64,000 bases of DNA from Pusillimonas sp. UBA3987 (GTDB lineage Bacteria; Pseudomonadota; Gammaproteobacteria; Burkholderiales; Burkholderiaceae_B): contig DGCD01000006.1 in the NCBI GenBank assembly GCA_002384935.1, forward strand, positions 202,798 through 266,797, written 5' to 3'. The notes beneath the pieces were generated by a model, which did no database searches, was not told where the DNA came from, and worked only from the letters and a program-made list of their open reading frames with translations. Of the stretch, positions 17,286-24,947 are shown one piece after another. Within the stretch, counting starts at the first letter, position 1. Each line of letters opens with the position of its first letter. The position numbers and the translations under genes are program-made.

Positions 17286-18322
17286 TGGATACGCAAAAGA
17301 AACTCTATATCTCCGACGTTACCCTGCGTGATGGCAGCCATGCCATTCGACATCAATACAGTGTCGACAACGTTCGCGCTATTGCCAAGGCGCTCGACGA
17401 AGCAGGTGTCTACAGTATTGAAGTGGCGCACGGCGACGGCCTGGAAGGTTCCAGCTTCAACTATGGGTTCGGGGCGCACAGCGATGTGGAATGGATTACG
17501 GCAGCCGCCGAATCCGTTACCGATACCAAGATTGCCACCCTGCTGCTGCCCGGTATCGGTACCATGCACGATTTGCGTCGTGCCTACGATGCCGGTGCGC
17601 GCGTGGTCCGAGTGGCCACGCATTGCACCGAAGCCGACGTTTCCCGCCAGCATATCAGCTATGCCAACGAACTGGGCATGGACGCGGTGGGCTTTCTGAT
17701 GATGAGCCACATGATCGAGCCTGCCAAATTGGCTGAACAGGCCAAACTCATGGAAAACTACGGTGCCAGTTGCATCTATGTGGTTGATTCGGGCGGCGCC
17801 TTGAACATGAATGACGTGCGCGACCGTTTCCGCGCTTTGAAAGACGTTCTGAAACCCGAAACCGAAACCGGCATACACGCCCACCATAACCTGAGCCTGG
17901 GCGTGGCAAATTCAATTGTGGCAGTGGAAGAAGGATGCGATCGCATCGACGCCAGCCTGGCCGGCATGGGCGCAGGCGCGGGCAACGCACCGTTGGAAGT
18001 GTTCATTGCCGCAGCCGAGCGCCTGGGCTGGAATCACGGGTGCGATCTTTACAAACTGATGGACGCGGCCGACGACCTGGTTCGCCCGCTGCAGGATCGC
18101 CCTGTTCGCGTCGACCGCGAAACACTGGCACTGGGTTACGCCGGCGTCTATTCCAGCTTCCTGCGCCACGCAGAAGCTGCGGCAGCCAAGTACAACCTGA
18201 AAACGGTCGATATCCTTGTAGAGCTGGGTCGCCGCAAAATGGTGGGGGGCCAGGAAGACATGATTGTCGATGTCGCGCTCGACCTACTTGCAAGCCAGGA
18301 ACAAATGAGCAACAATCAATAA
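17285..18322 (+). CDS. dmpG: 4-hydroxy-2-oxovalerate aldolase
   Basis: A 345-residue class II aldolase of the DmpG/MhpE/BphI type that splits 4-hydroxy-2-oxovalerate into pyruvate and acetaldehyde. The HMGL-like barrel starts with VTLRDGSHAIRHQ (catalytic Arg, metal Asp and His), with the metal histidines in IHAHHNLSLG and the C-terminal communication domain that holds the dehydrogenase partner. It is coupled to the dehydrogenase by a TAATG overlap. It completes the conversion of the aromatic ring to pyruvate and acetyl-CoA. Confidence 0.95.
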   Translation: MDTQKKLYISDVTLRDGSHAIRHQYSVDNVRAIAKALDEAGVYSIEVAHGDGLEGSSFNYGFGAHSDVEWITAAAESVTDTKIATLLLPGIGTMHDLRRAYDAGARVVRVATHCTEADVSRQHISYANELGMDAVGFLMMSHMIEPAKLAEQAKLMENYGASCIYVVDSGGALNMNDVRDRFRALKDVLKPETETGIHAHHNLSLGVANSIVAVEEGCDRIDASLAGMGAGAGNAPLEVFIAAAERLGWNHGCDLYKLMDAADDLVRPLQDRPVRVDRETLALGYAGVYSSFLRHAEAAAAKYNLKTVDILVELGRRKMVGGQEDMIVDVALDLLASQEQMSNNQ

Positions 18323-18369
18323 CCGTAACATTCAGCACACTTAATCTGAAAGGGTTCTGAACAGTTATT

Positions 18370-18402
18370 GCCTGCCTGCAGTCTTCCTGGCTGCAGGCAG
18401 GC
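18370..18402 (+). promoter_or_regulatory. Strong 12-bp perfect hairpin between aldolase and binding-protein genes
   Basis: GCCTGCCTGCAG (18370-18381) and CTGCAGGCAGGC (18391-18402) pair perfectly around a 9-base loop. No T-run follows, so a classical terminator is unlikely; it may stabilise mRNA ends or set different expression of the binding protein, as seen in other transport operons. Confidence 0.6.
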
Positions 18403-18451
18403 ATACCTTAACGGTATTAGACTCATAACCAAAATTCTCAGGAGACGACAA

Positions 18452-19624
18452 ATGAGAAAATTCGCAAAAATTGCGCTTGCGGCGGCTTGTTTTGCCAGCG
18501 CGGCAGTTGCTCATGCGGCCGAACCATTCAAAATCGGGTTCATCATTCCCTTGACGGGCCCTTTCGCCTCAACAGGTAAGCAGGCAGTGGCCGGTGCCAA
18601 ACTTTACATGCAACAGCATGGCGACGAAGTGGCCGGGCGCAAAGTCGAACTGATTATCAAAGACGACGGTGGTGTCCAGCCTGAAGCCACAAAACGTATT
18701 GCCCAGGAACTGGTTATTCAAGACAAGGTAAACGTGTTGGCCGGCTTTGGTCTTACCCCCTTGGCTTTTGCCGCCGCACCTATTGCCACCCAGGCCAAGA
18801 TCCCCATGGTGGTAACCGCGGCCGGTACCTCTTCCATTGTCCAGAAGTCGCCCTACATTGTGCGCACATCCATGACACTGCCACAAACCACTGCGCCGAT
18901 CGCGGTCTGGGCACGTGATAACGAAGAGGTTGAGATTGATACGGCGGTAACGCTGGTGGCCGATTACGGCCCGGGCCATGATGCTGAAAAAGTCTTCGTC
19001 AAGACCTTTACGGAAAAAGGCGGCAAAGTGCTGGAAAGCATTCGCAGCCCCATGGCCAACCCCGACTTCTCGGCCTTCCTGCAGCGTGTCCGCGATCTGA
19101 AGCCCGATGCACTCTTCGTATTCGTTCCTTCCGGGCAGGGCTCGGCGGTTTTGAAGCAATTCAAAGAACGTAACCTGGCCGGCGAAGGCATCAATCTGAT
19201 CGGTACGGGTGACATGGTTGAAGACGACCTGATGCCGTCCATGGGTGACGAAGTCCTGGGTATCATCACCTCGCACCATTATTCAGCCGCCCACGACTCC
19301 GAAGAAAACAAGGAATTCGTCAAGGCGTTCGCCGAGGCCAACGATGGCATGCGCGCCAGCTTTATGGGTGTCGGTGCCTACGACGGCATGAAGCTTATTT
19401 ATGACGCCTTGGAGAAAGCAGGCCCCGAAGCCACCGGCGACGAATTGCTGGCTGCCATGAAGGGCATGGAATGGGAAAGCCCGCGTGGTCCCATCCGTAT
19501 CGATCCTGAAACGCGTGACATCGTTCAAAACATCTATATTCGCGAAGCCGAAAAACTTGATGATGGCGAACGTTATAACGTTGAATTCGATGTGATCGAA
19601 ATGTTCAAAGACCCAGGCGTTTAA
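18452..19624 (+). CDS. Periplasmic substrate-binding protein, branched-chain amino acid/aromatic type
   Basis: A 390-residue secreted receptor of the Peripla_BP_6 (LivK-like) family. The start at 18452 has AGGAGA upstream and gives a signal peptide of about 24 residues ending AHAAEP; the mature protein begins FKIGFIIPLTGPFASTGKQ. Two-lobed receptors of this kind serve HAAT-type ABC transporters and in betaproteobacteria often bind aromatic acids. No permease or ATPase gene of such a transporter follows; the gene ends before a terminator. The position at the end of the ring-cleavage operon suggests capture of the pathway's substrate, working with permeases encoded elsewhere. Confidence 0.9.
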   Translation: MRKFAKIALAAACFASAAVAHAAEPFKIGFIIPLTGPFASTGKQAVAGAKLYMQQHGDEVAGRKVELIIKDDGGVQPEATKRIAQELVIQDKVNVLAGFGLTPLAFAAAPIATQAKIPMVVTAAGTSSIVQKSPYIVRTSMTLPQTTAPIAVWARDNEEVEIDTAVTLVADYGPGHDAEKVFVKTFTEKGGKVLESIRSPMANPDFSAFLQRVRDLKPDALFVFVPSGQGSAVLKQFKERNLAGEGINLIGTGDMVEDDLMPSMGDEVLGIITSHHYSAAHDSEENKEFVKAFAEANDGMRASFMGVGAYDGMKLIYDALEKAGPEATGDELLAAMKGMEWESPRGPIRIDPETRDIVQNIYIREAEKLDDGERYNVEFDVIEMFKDPGV

Positions 19625-19693
19625 ACAACGCACCACAAGTGAACGGGCAAATAACCGGGCAATACCAGTGTATTGCCCCAAAAACCCGACTAA

Positions 19694-19723
19694 AGCCTCT
19701 TCCGGACCGGAGGGGCTTTTTTT
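19694..19723 (+). terminator. Rho-independent terminator after the catabolic operon
   Basis: AGCCTCTTCCGG and CCGGAGGGGCT form a GC-rich, slightly mismatched stem with a one-base loop, followed by seven to eight T. It lies 70 bases past the binding-protein stop. Confidence 0.75.
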
Positions 19724-19817
19724 AATTTAACAGCATTACAAGTTTTATATTTTTAATACTGCAAGCACGCTTACCGCACAAATTTATTAAAATCTGAGTC
19801 ACCGCTCGTGGTTCAGC

Positions 19818-21374
19818 ATGTGTTTTCACCCAACTTACTGGAATTCCCTTATGCAGCAGGGCAATCTCTCAGACCATCAACCGGAAACGTGGGGCACCAA
19901 CCTGCCCGACTTCTTCGAAGTCATGCCAAATTCGCTATGGCTTGAAGACTACAGCCGGGTTCACGAGCTGTTTGAAGACTGGCGGGCCAAAGGCATAACA
20001 GATTTGCGCGCCTATCTGGAAGAAGACTCAAAACGCGTCGCGCAATGCTCCAATTGCATCAGGCTGTTGCACGTTAATCGTGAAACGCTCGACATGTTCA
20101 AGGCCGCCTCGTTCGATGAACTGTCACAGCGCCTGGGAGACGTATTGCGCGACGACATGCTCGAAGCACACATAGAGGAACTGGTTTCGCTTTGGAATGG
20201 CGGTGCGGGCTTTCAGAGCAAAAGTGTCAATTACACGTTAGAAGGTGAACGGCTCGACGTCTTGATCCGGGCCGTCGTTTTGCCAAACCATAAGAAGAAC
20301 TGGGATCGGGTGCTGGTGTCGCTCGATAACATCACAGAACTGGAAAACGCCCGCCGGCGCGTACTGGCAAGCGAACAATATGCTCGGGGCGTATTCGAAT
20401 ATGCCCCGGTTTCACTTTGGGTTGAAGACTTTACTCGCATCAAAGTCCTGCTGGAAGAAGTGCGTGAGCGGGGAATTACCGACTTTAGAACGTTTACCGA
20501 TGTTCATCCCGACTTCGTCGAACAATGCATGTCGGAAATCAAGGTACTGGATGTCAATCAATATACCCTTGACATGTTTAAAGCGAAAAGCAAGCACGAC
20601 CTGTTCACCCGGTTGCACGAGGTTTTTCGTGATGACATGAAAGACCATTTCCGCGAACAACTCATCGACCTCTGGAACGGCAAGCTCTTCATGCAGCGCG
20701 AGGTGCTCAATTACGGGCTGGACGGCAACCCTCTAAATATTCACCTGCAGTTTTCAATATTCAACGGGCACGAGCAGAACTGGGATCTGGTGCTTTTGGC
20801 CCTAACCGATATCACTGCGCGCAAGAAAGCCGAGGCCTACCTTGAATACCTTGGCAAGCACGATGTGCTTACCAAACTGAAAAACCGCTCTTTCTACGTT
20901 GATGAAATCAGCCGCCTCGAACGCAAAGGCCCTTTCCCTGTCACGGTCATCATTATCGACATTAATAATCTCAAGACAGTCAACGACACTCAGGGCCACG
21001 CCGCCGGAGATGATCTGCTGCGCCGTACCGGTGAAATTCTGAATCAGCTTAGCGGCAGAGGCGTCACTGCCATGCGCATCGGCGGCGATGAATTCGCGGT
21101 TTTCATGCCCGGAGCCAACGACGAAGCGCGCACCAACCTGCTAACCAACCTGAAGAAAATCACCGACCTGAACAACCAGTTCTATAGTGGTTCGTCACTT
21201 GAACTTGCGGTGGGCTGGGCGATTTCCCGGGAAGGCGAACGGCTTGAAAACGCAATTCGCAAGGCAGATCATTTAATGTATGAAGAAAAGCGCAAGTTCT
21301 ATTCTATGGAGTCGTCCGATGACGATGCATCCAGCCAGAATACGCTGATAAGCAACTCAGAACGGCGGTCGTGA
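19818..21374 (+). CDS. Diguanylate cyclase with two tandem PAS-like sensor domains
   Basis: A 518-residue soluble protein with no membrane segment. Two homologous sensor repeats (about residues 30-175 and 190-335) share the same signposts: SLWLEDYSRV versus SLWVEDFTRI, GITDLR versus GITDFR, LDMFKA in both, VLRDDM versus VFRDDM, and a closing DNIT/TDIT. A GGDEF domain follows with HDVLTKLKNRSF and an intact RIGGDEF active site, so synthesis of c-di-GMP from GTP is expected. No RxxD inhibitory site is present five residues before GGDEF. An alternative start is the ATG at 19851. The 3' end overlaps the convergent MFS gene by 71 bases. The ligand of the PAS repeats is unknown. Confidence 0.9.
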   Translation: MCFHPTYWNSLMQQGNLSDHQPETWGTNLPDFFEVMPNSLWLEDYSRVHELFEDWRAKGITDLRAYLEEDSKRVAQCSNCIRLLHVNRETLDMFKAASFDELSQRLGDVLRDDMLEAHIEELVSLWNGGAGFQSKSVNYTLEGERLDVLIRAVVLPNHKKNWDRVLVSLDNITELENARRRVLASEQYARGVFEYAPVSLWVEDFTRIKVLLEEVRERGITDFRTFTDVHPDFVEQCMSEIKVLDVNQYTLDMFKAKSKHDLFTRLHEVFRDDMKDHFREQLIDLWNGKLFMQREVLNYGLDGNPLNIHLQFSIFNGHEQNWDLVLLALTDITARKKAEAYLEYLGKHDVLTKLKNRSFYVDEISRLERKGPFPVTVIIIDINNLKTVNDTQGHAAGDDLLRRTGEILNQLSGRGVTAMRIGGDEFAVFMPGANDEARTNLLTNLKKITDLNNQFYSGSSLELAVGWAISREGERLENAIRKADHLMYEEKRKFYSMESSDDDASSQNTLISNSERRS

Positions 21375-22530
21375 TAAGGCAAAAAGTGTATATCGCGGTA
21401 CTGAGGCCTACGTGGTCGGCCAATATCCCAACGCCAATAATGGGCAATGTTGCACCGGTATAGGCCGAGAGGAAGAAAGTTGACATATTGGCTGCCCGGC
21501 GATGCTCATCGGCATGCAGGCTGGCAATCATCGAAGCGTACATAAAGCCAAACCCCTGTCCTATACCAAAGCAGATCATGGCAATAACCAGCACTGCTGC
21601 ACTATGGGTGTACATACCCAAGGCAAGAAACACGACGCTTAGGCCGAACGCGCCCATCCCGAACATCAGGCCTTTGAAAGGGGGATACCGCGTTTGGGTG
21701 GTTTGAACCAGCACAGAGGCGATTGCCACGAAAATAAAAGCCACCCCCACCACAATGGGGCCTTGCCATGGCAATTGCAACTCGGGCAGCACCGAGGGCA
21801 CGAGTGAGGCAAACAGGCAACCCACCCCAAAAGTAAAGAACCCGCCAGCGCAACCCAACAAAAATGGAGGCCGGTTGACCACAACCGGCAGCGCCATTTT
21901 TGGGACAATCGACAGCGGAACCCGCGCGCCACAAGGTCCCTGCAATTGCCCTCTGGAAACAATGATTAAGAACAGGGTCAGAATCGCCAATATGAAAATA
22001 AAGATATAAGGCAAGACCAATGGGTAAACATTCCACTGCGCAATGACGCCGCCCAAAACCGGGCCGGCGCCAAAACTTACAGTAATCGCACTGGAGGTCA
22101 CGACGGCGGCCTTTCGGCGGTCTTGCTGGGGGTGAGCCTCACCCATGGCCAGTGCTGCGGTTGTCGCAAGAATGCCATTACCGAAACCGATAATGGCACG
22201 GGCCAGCATTAATGTTGCAACGCTTTGCGCGACCATTGACAGCACTAGCCCCAACATCAGCATTAATACAGACGCCACAATTACCCTGAAGCGCCCAAAC
22301 GTGTCGGAGACACGCCCAAAACAAAGCAGTGTGGCGAACACCGCCGCCATGTAAGCAGTGAAGATATAACTTAGCGAACTTGGGGGAATTTGCCATGCCC
22401 GCTCATAAAGGGGGTATAGCGGAGTCGGTAAAGAACTGGTTGCAAAGCACAAACAAACCAGAATGGTAACGCCAACAAATCCCCCCCAGCGTTTTAACAA
22501 CTCCAATCCACCAGACATAGCATAATCCAT
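21304..22530 (-). CDS. MFS transporter, DHA1-like
   Basis: A 408-residue inner-membrane protein with about twelve hydrophobic helices. The motif-A loop reads GRVSDTFGRFRVI, and the fourth helix has the RAIIGFGNGI pattern; GAGPVLGGVIAQW is the motif-C antiporter signature. Export is therefore more likely than uptake. Its last 71 bases lie on the opposite strand of the diguanylate cyclase 3' end. The promoter side faces an aldehyde dehydrogenase gene, and a TATAAT (minus strand, 22552-22547) abuts a perfect palindrome, implying repression by a dimeric regulator. ATG at 22518 is an alternative start. Confidence 0.85.
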   Translation of the reverse strand: MDYAMSGGLELLKRWGGFVGVTILVCLCFATSSLPTPLYPLYERAWQIPPSSLSYIFTAYMAAVFATLLCFGRVSDTFGRFRVIVASVLMLMLGLVLSMVAQSVATLMLARAIIGFGNGILATTAALAMGEAHPQQDRRKAAVVTSSAITVSFGAGPVLGGVIAQWNVYPLVLPYIFIFILAILTLFLIIVSRGQLQGPCGARVPLSIVPKMALPVVVNRPPFLLGCAGGFFTFGVGCLFASLVPSVLPELQLPWQGPIVVGVAFIFVAIASVLVQTTQTRYPPFKGLMFGMGAFGLSVVFLALGMYTHSAAVLVIAMICFGIGQGFGFMYASMIASLHADEHRRAANMSTFFLSAYTGATLPIIGVGILADHVGLSTAIYTFCLITTAVLSCLSAYSGWMHRHRTTP

Positions 22531-22551
22531 AACAATCGTTGTACCGATTAT

Positions 22552-22567
22552 AGTAAGTTCACTTACT
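22552..22567. promoter_or_regulatory. Palindromic operator between MFS and aldehyde dehydrogenase genes
   Basis: AGTAAGT-TC-ACTTACT is a perfect 7+7 inverted repeat with a 2-base centre. It touches a TATAAT oriented toward the MFS gene and lies 87 bases before the dehydrogenase ATG. The size and symmetry suit a TetR- or MarR-type repressor; no such regulator gene is in the window. Confidence 0.6.
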
Positions 22568-22653
22568 TTTCCCTAGTTCTAAAAAAGTTCATAATGGTGC
22601 GCAAGCACAAACTCACTTCTATGCAGAATTCTGTAACAAACCGGAGACAGGCT

Positions 22654-24105
22654 ATGACAACGATTTCAATGCTTATTAATGGGCAGCAAAAACAAGCCAG
22701 CAATGGCAAAACTTTCGAACGCAAGAGCCCGCTTGATGGCAAAGTTGCCACAACCGCGCCTGCAGCAACCATCGAAGACGCCATCGAAGCCATTGAATCC
22801 GCTGCCAAGGCGTTTCCGGAATGGGCGGCAAAAGGGCCAACGGAGCGTCGTGCCCTGTTGTTGAAAGCAGCCGATGCCCTCGACGCCAAAACCGAGGACT
22901 TCATCAAGGCCATGGCCGGCGAAACCGGATCCGCCGCCATGTGGGCCGGTTTCAATGCCCACCTTGCGGCCAATATGCTGCGCGAGGCCGCGTCGCTTAC
23001 CACGCAAATCAATGGCGACCTTATCCCGTCCGACGTCCCCGGAAGCCTGGCAATGGGTGTACGGCAACCCGCCGGCGTTGTTCTTGGCATGGCGCCATGG
23101 AATGCGCCGATCATCCTGGGTACCCGGGCCGTTGCCGTTCCCCTGGCATGCGGCAATACCGTCGTCATGAAAGGCTCGGAAGTCTGCCCGGCCACGCACA
23201 GTCTCATCATTGAATCTCTCCAGGAGGCCGGCCTGCCCAACGGTGTGGTGAACTTTATTACCAACGACCCGGCCGATGCCGGCCCGCTCGTTGAAGCCAT
23301 GATCGCCCATCCGGCTGTCAAACGCGTCAACTTCACCGGTTCTACCCGGGTGGGCAGAATCATCGCCTCGGTTTGCGCGAAACACCTAAAACCTTCTATT
23401 TTGGAGCTGGGCGGCAAAGCGCCATTGGTGGTGCTGGACGACGCAAATATCGAAGAAGCCGTTAACGGCACGGCCTTTGGCGCATTCGCCAATTCCGGCC
23501 AGATTTGCATGTCAACGGAGCGTATCATCGTCGATAATAAAATTGCCGATACCTTTATTCCGGCACTCACCGAAAAAGCGCGTAACCTGCCACTGGGCGA
23601 CCCGCGCGAAGGCCCTGTTGTGTTGGGCTCCGTCGTCGACATGACCACCGTCGAGCGGTGCAATGCACTGATCGACGACGCCCTGGAAAAGGGCGCCAAG
23701 CTCCTTTGCGGCGGCAAAGCCGAAAACACGTTAATGCCGGCCACACTCATTGATCACGTTACGCCGGAAATGCGTATCTACAGCGAGGAAACTTTCGCGC
23801 CGGTCAAGGCAATTGTTCGCGTTGACGGTGTGGAAGAAGCCATTAAAGTTGCCAATGACAACGATTACGGCTTATCGGCTTCGGTATTCGGTAAAGATAT
23901 CGGGCGGGCCTGGCAAGTGGCTTCGCGCATTGAATCGGGCATTTGCCACGTTAACGGGCCTACCGTGCACGATGAAGCGCAAATGCCGTTCGGCGGTGTA
24001 AAAGACAGCGGCTTTGGTCGTTTTGGCGGGCGGGCCGGCATTGAAGCCTTCACTGAATTGCGCTGGATGACGATTCAAACCACACCCCGCCACTATCCGT
24101 TCTAA
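22654..24105 (+). CDS. Aldehyde dehydrogenase, salicylaldehyde/vanillin dehydrogenase-like
   Basis: A 483-residue NAD(P)+-dependent aldehyde dehydrogenase. The start at 22654 follows CGGAGAC; upstream in-frame codons are not family-like. Landmarks are APWNAPIILGTRA (cofactor loop), FTGSTRVGR, the catalytic glutamate in LELGGKAP and the nucleophilic cysteine in NSGQICMSTE. The APWNAPI and FGAFANSGQICMS segments resemble salicylaldehyde (NahF/DoxF) and vanillin dehydrogenases, so oxidation of an aromatic aldehyde to the acid is the likely role. The divergent MFS gene may export the same aldehyde or acid. A good terminator follows. Confidence 0.88.
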   Translation: MTTISMLINGQQKQASNGKTFERKSPLDGKVATTAPAATIEDAIEAIESAAKAFPEWAAKGPTERRALLLKAADALDAKTEDFIKAMAGETGSAAMWAGFNAHLAANMLREAASLTTQINGDLIPSDVPGSLAMGVRQPAGVVLGMAPWNAPIILGTRAVAVPLACGNTVVMKGSEVCPATHSLIIESLQEAGLPNGVVNFITNDPADAGPLVEAMIAHPAVKRVNFTGSTRVGRIIASVCAKHLKPSILELGGKAPLVVLDDANIEEAVNGTAFGAFANSGQICMSTERIIVDNKIADTFIPALTEKARNLPLGDPREGPVVLGSVVDMTTVERCNALIDDALEKGAKLLCGGKAENTLMPATLIDHVTPEMRIYSEETFAPVKAIVRVDGVEEAIKVANDNDYGLSASVFGKDIGRAWQVASRIESGICHVNGPTVHDEAQMPFGGVKDSGFGRFGGRAGIEAFTELRWMTIQTTPRHYPF

Positions 24106-24127
24106 CAAGCAGCGTACCCGCTTGCTA

Positions 24128-24164
24128 AAAACCCGTCGTACCTTAGGGGCACGACGGGTTTTCT
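24128..24164 (+). terminator. Terminator after the aldehyde dehydrogenase gene
   Basis: AAACCCGTCGT (24129-24139) and ACGACGGGTTT (24151-24161) form an 11-bp perfect stem around an 11-base loop, followed by TCT. With A-rich and T-rich flanks it may also act for the OmpA-type gene converging from the other side. Confidence 0.8.
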
Positions 24165-24182
24165 ATTCAAGCATATTGGTCA

Positions 24183-24854
24183 TTATTGTTTGACTGCATA
24201 CAGGAACAACTCAACGCGACGGTTCATTGCACGGCCCTGTTCCGTGCTGTTGTCGCCAATCGGATTGGCCGAAGCCAGCCCTTCAGCCGTTAAGCGCCCC
24301 ATCGAAATACCTTGCCCGGCAATATAGTTTGTTACTGCCTCGGCACGGCTTAACGACAAACGCTGATTCAATTGGGCAGGCCCTGTGCTGTCGGTATAGC
24401 CAATTGCTTTGGCACGCAACTCGGGATGCTGCGCAAGCGCCCTGGCGACACTGTCGAGAACAGGCAGCAAACCGGCTTTCAAATTCGACTTGCCTGTATC
24501 GAACGACACATTGCTCGGAATATGAACCTTAAGCGTGCCGTCGGGCATTTCAACAACATCTACACCCAGACTTTGCGCACCCGATTTTTCAACATCATTC
24601 TTGATGCCCGACCAGTTATAACCCATGATGCTGCCGGCAACTGCGCCAATCCCCGCACCGATCAATGCAGCTTCACTGCTGTCACCAATCAGGGCTCCAA
24701 GACCGGCACCAACCGCCGCGCCCGCACCTGCACCCGTTGCGGTGCGCCCACCCTGGCCCATTCCACCCATCGTGCGATCAACCGTGGCACAACCGCCCAT
24801 CATTGCCAGCGCAACGACGCCAATGGCAAAGCGCTTGTTAACTGGAATATTCAT
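24183..24854 (-). CDS. OmpA-family lipoprotein with glycine-zipper
   Basis: A 223-residue outer-membrane lipoprotein. The signal ends in the lipobox MMGGC (Cys22). Residues about 35-80 are a Gly/Ala-rich glycine-zipper with GAGAGAAVGAGLGALIG and GAGIGAVAGSIMG repeats, probably membrane-inserting. The C-terminal half is an OmpA peptidoglycan-binding domain: NVSFDTGKSNL, AIGYTDSTGPAQLN, LSLSRAEAV and NRRVELFL. Its role is most likely anchoring the outer membrane to murein. AAGGAG lies before the ATG. It resembles the YiaD-like lipoproteins; single-gene transcription unit. Confidence 0.92.
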   Translation of the reverse strand: MNIPVNKRFAIGVVALAMMGGCATVDRTMGGMGQGGRTATGAGAGAAVGAGLGALIGDSSEAALIGAGIGAVAGSIMGYNWSGIKNDVEKSGAQSLGVDVVEMPDGTLKVHIPSNVSFDTGKSNLKAGLLPVLDSVARALAQHPELRAKAIGYTDSTGPAQLNQRLSLSRAEAVTNYIAGQGISMGRLTAEGLASANPIGDNSTEQGRAMNRRVELFLYAVKQ

Positions 24855-24947
24855 ATTTTTCTCCTTCTTGGTTACGGGCCCAAAATACAGTGAACCCAGA
24901 TACGGCCCCTATCCTATCAGTTGCTTACCTACTGAAATGTTACGAAT

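Noticed and set aside
22563..23750. 395-codon open frame antisense to the aldehyde dehydrogenase gene
   Set aside because: The plus strand encodes a complete, well-conserved enzyme; the minus-strand product is Ser/Arg/Ala-rich and lacks any domain, as expected of an antisense shadow.
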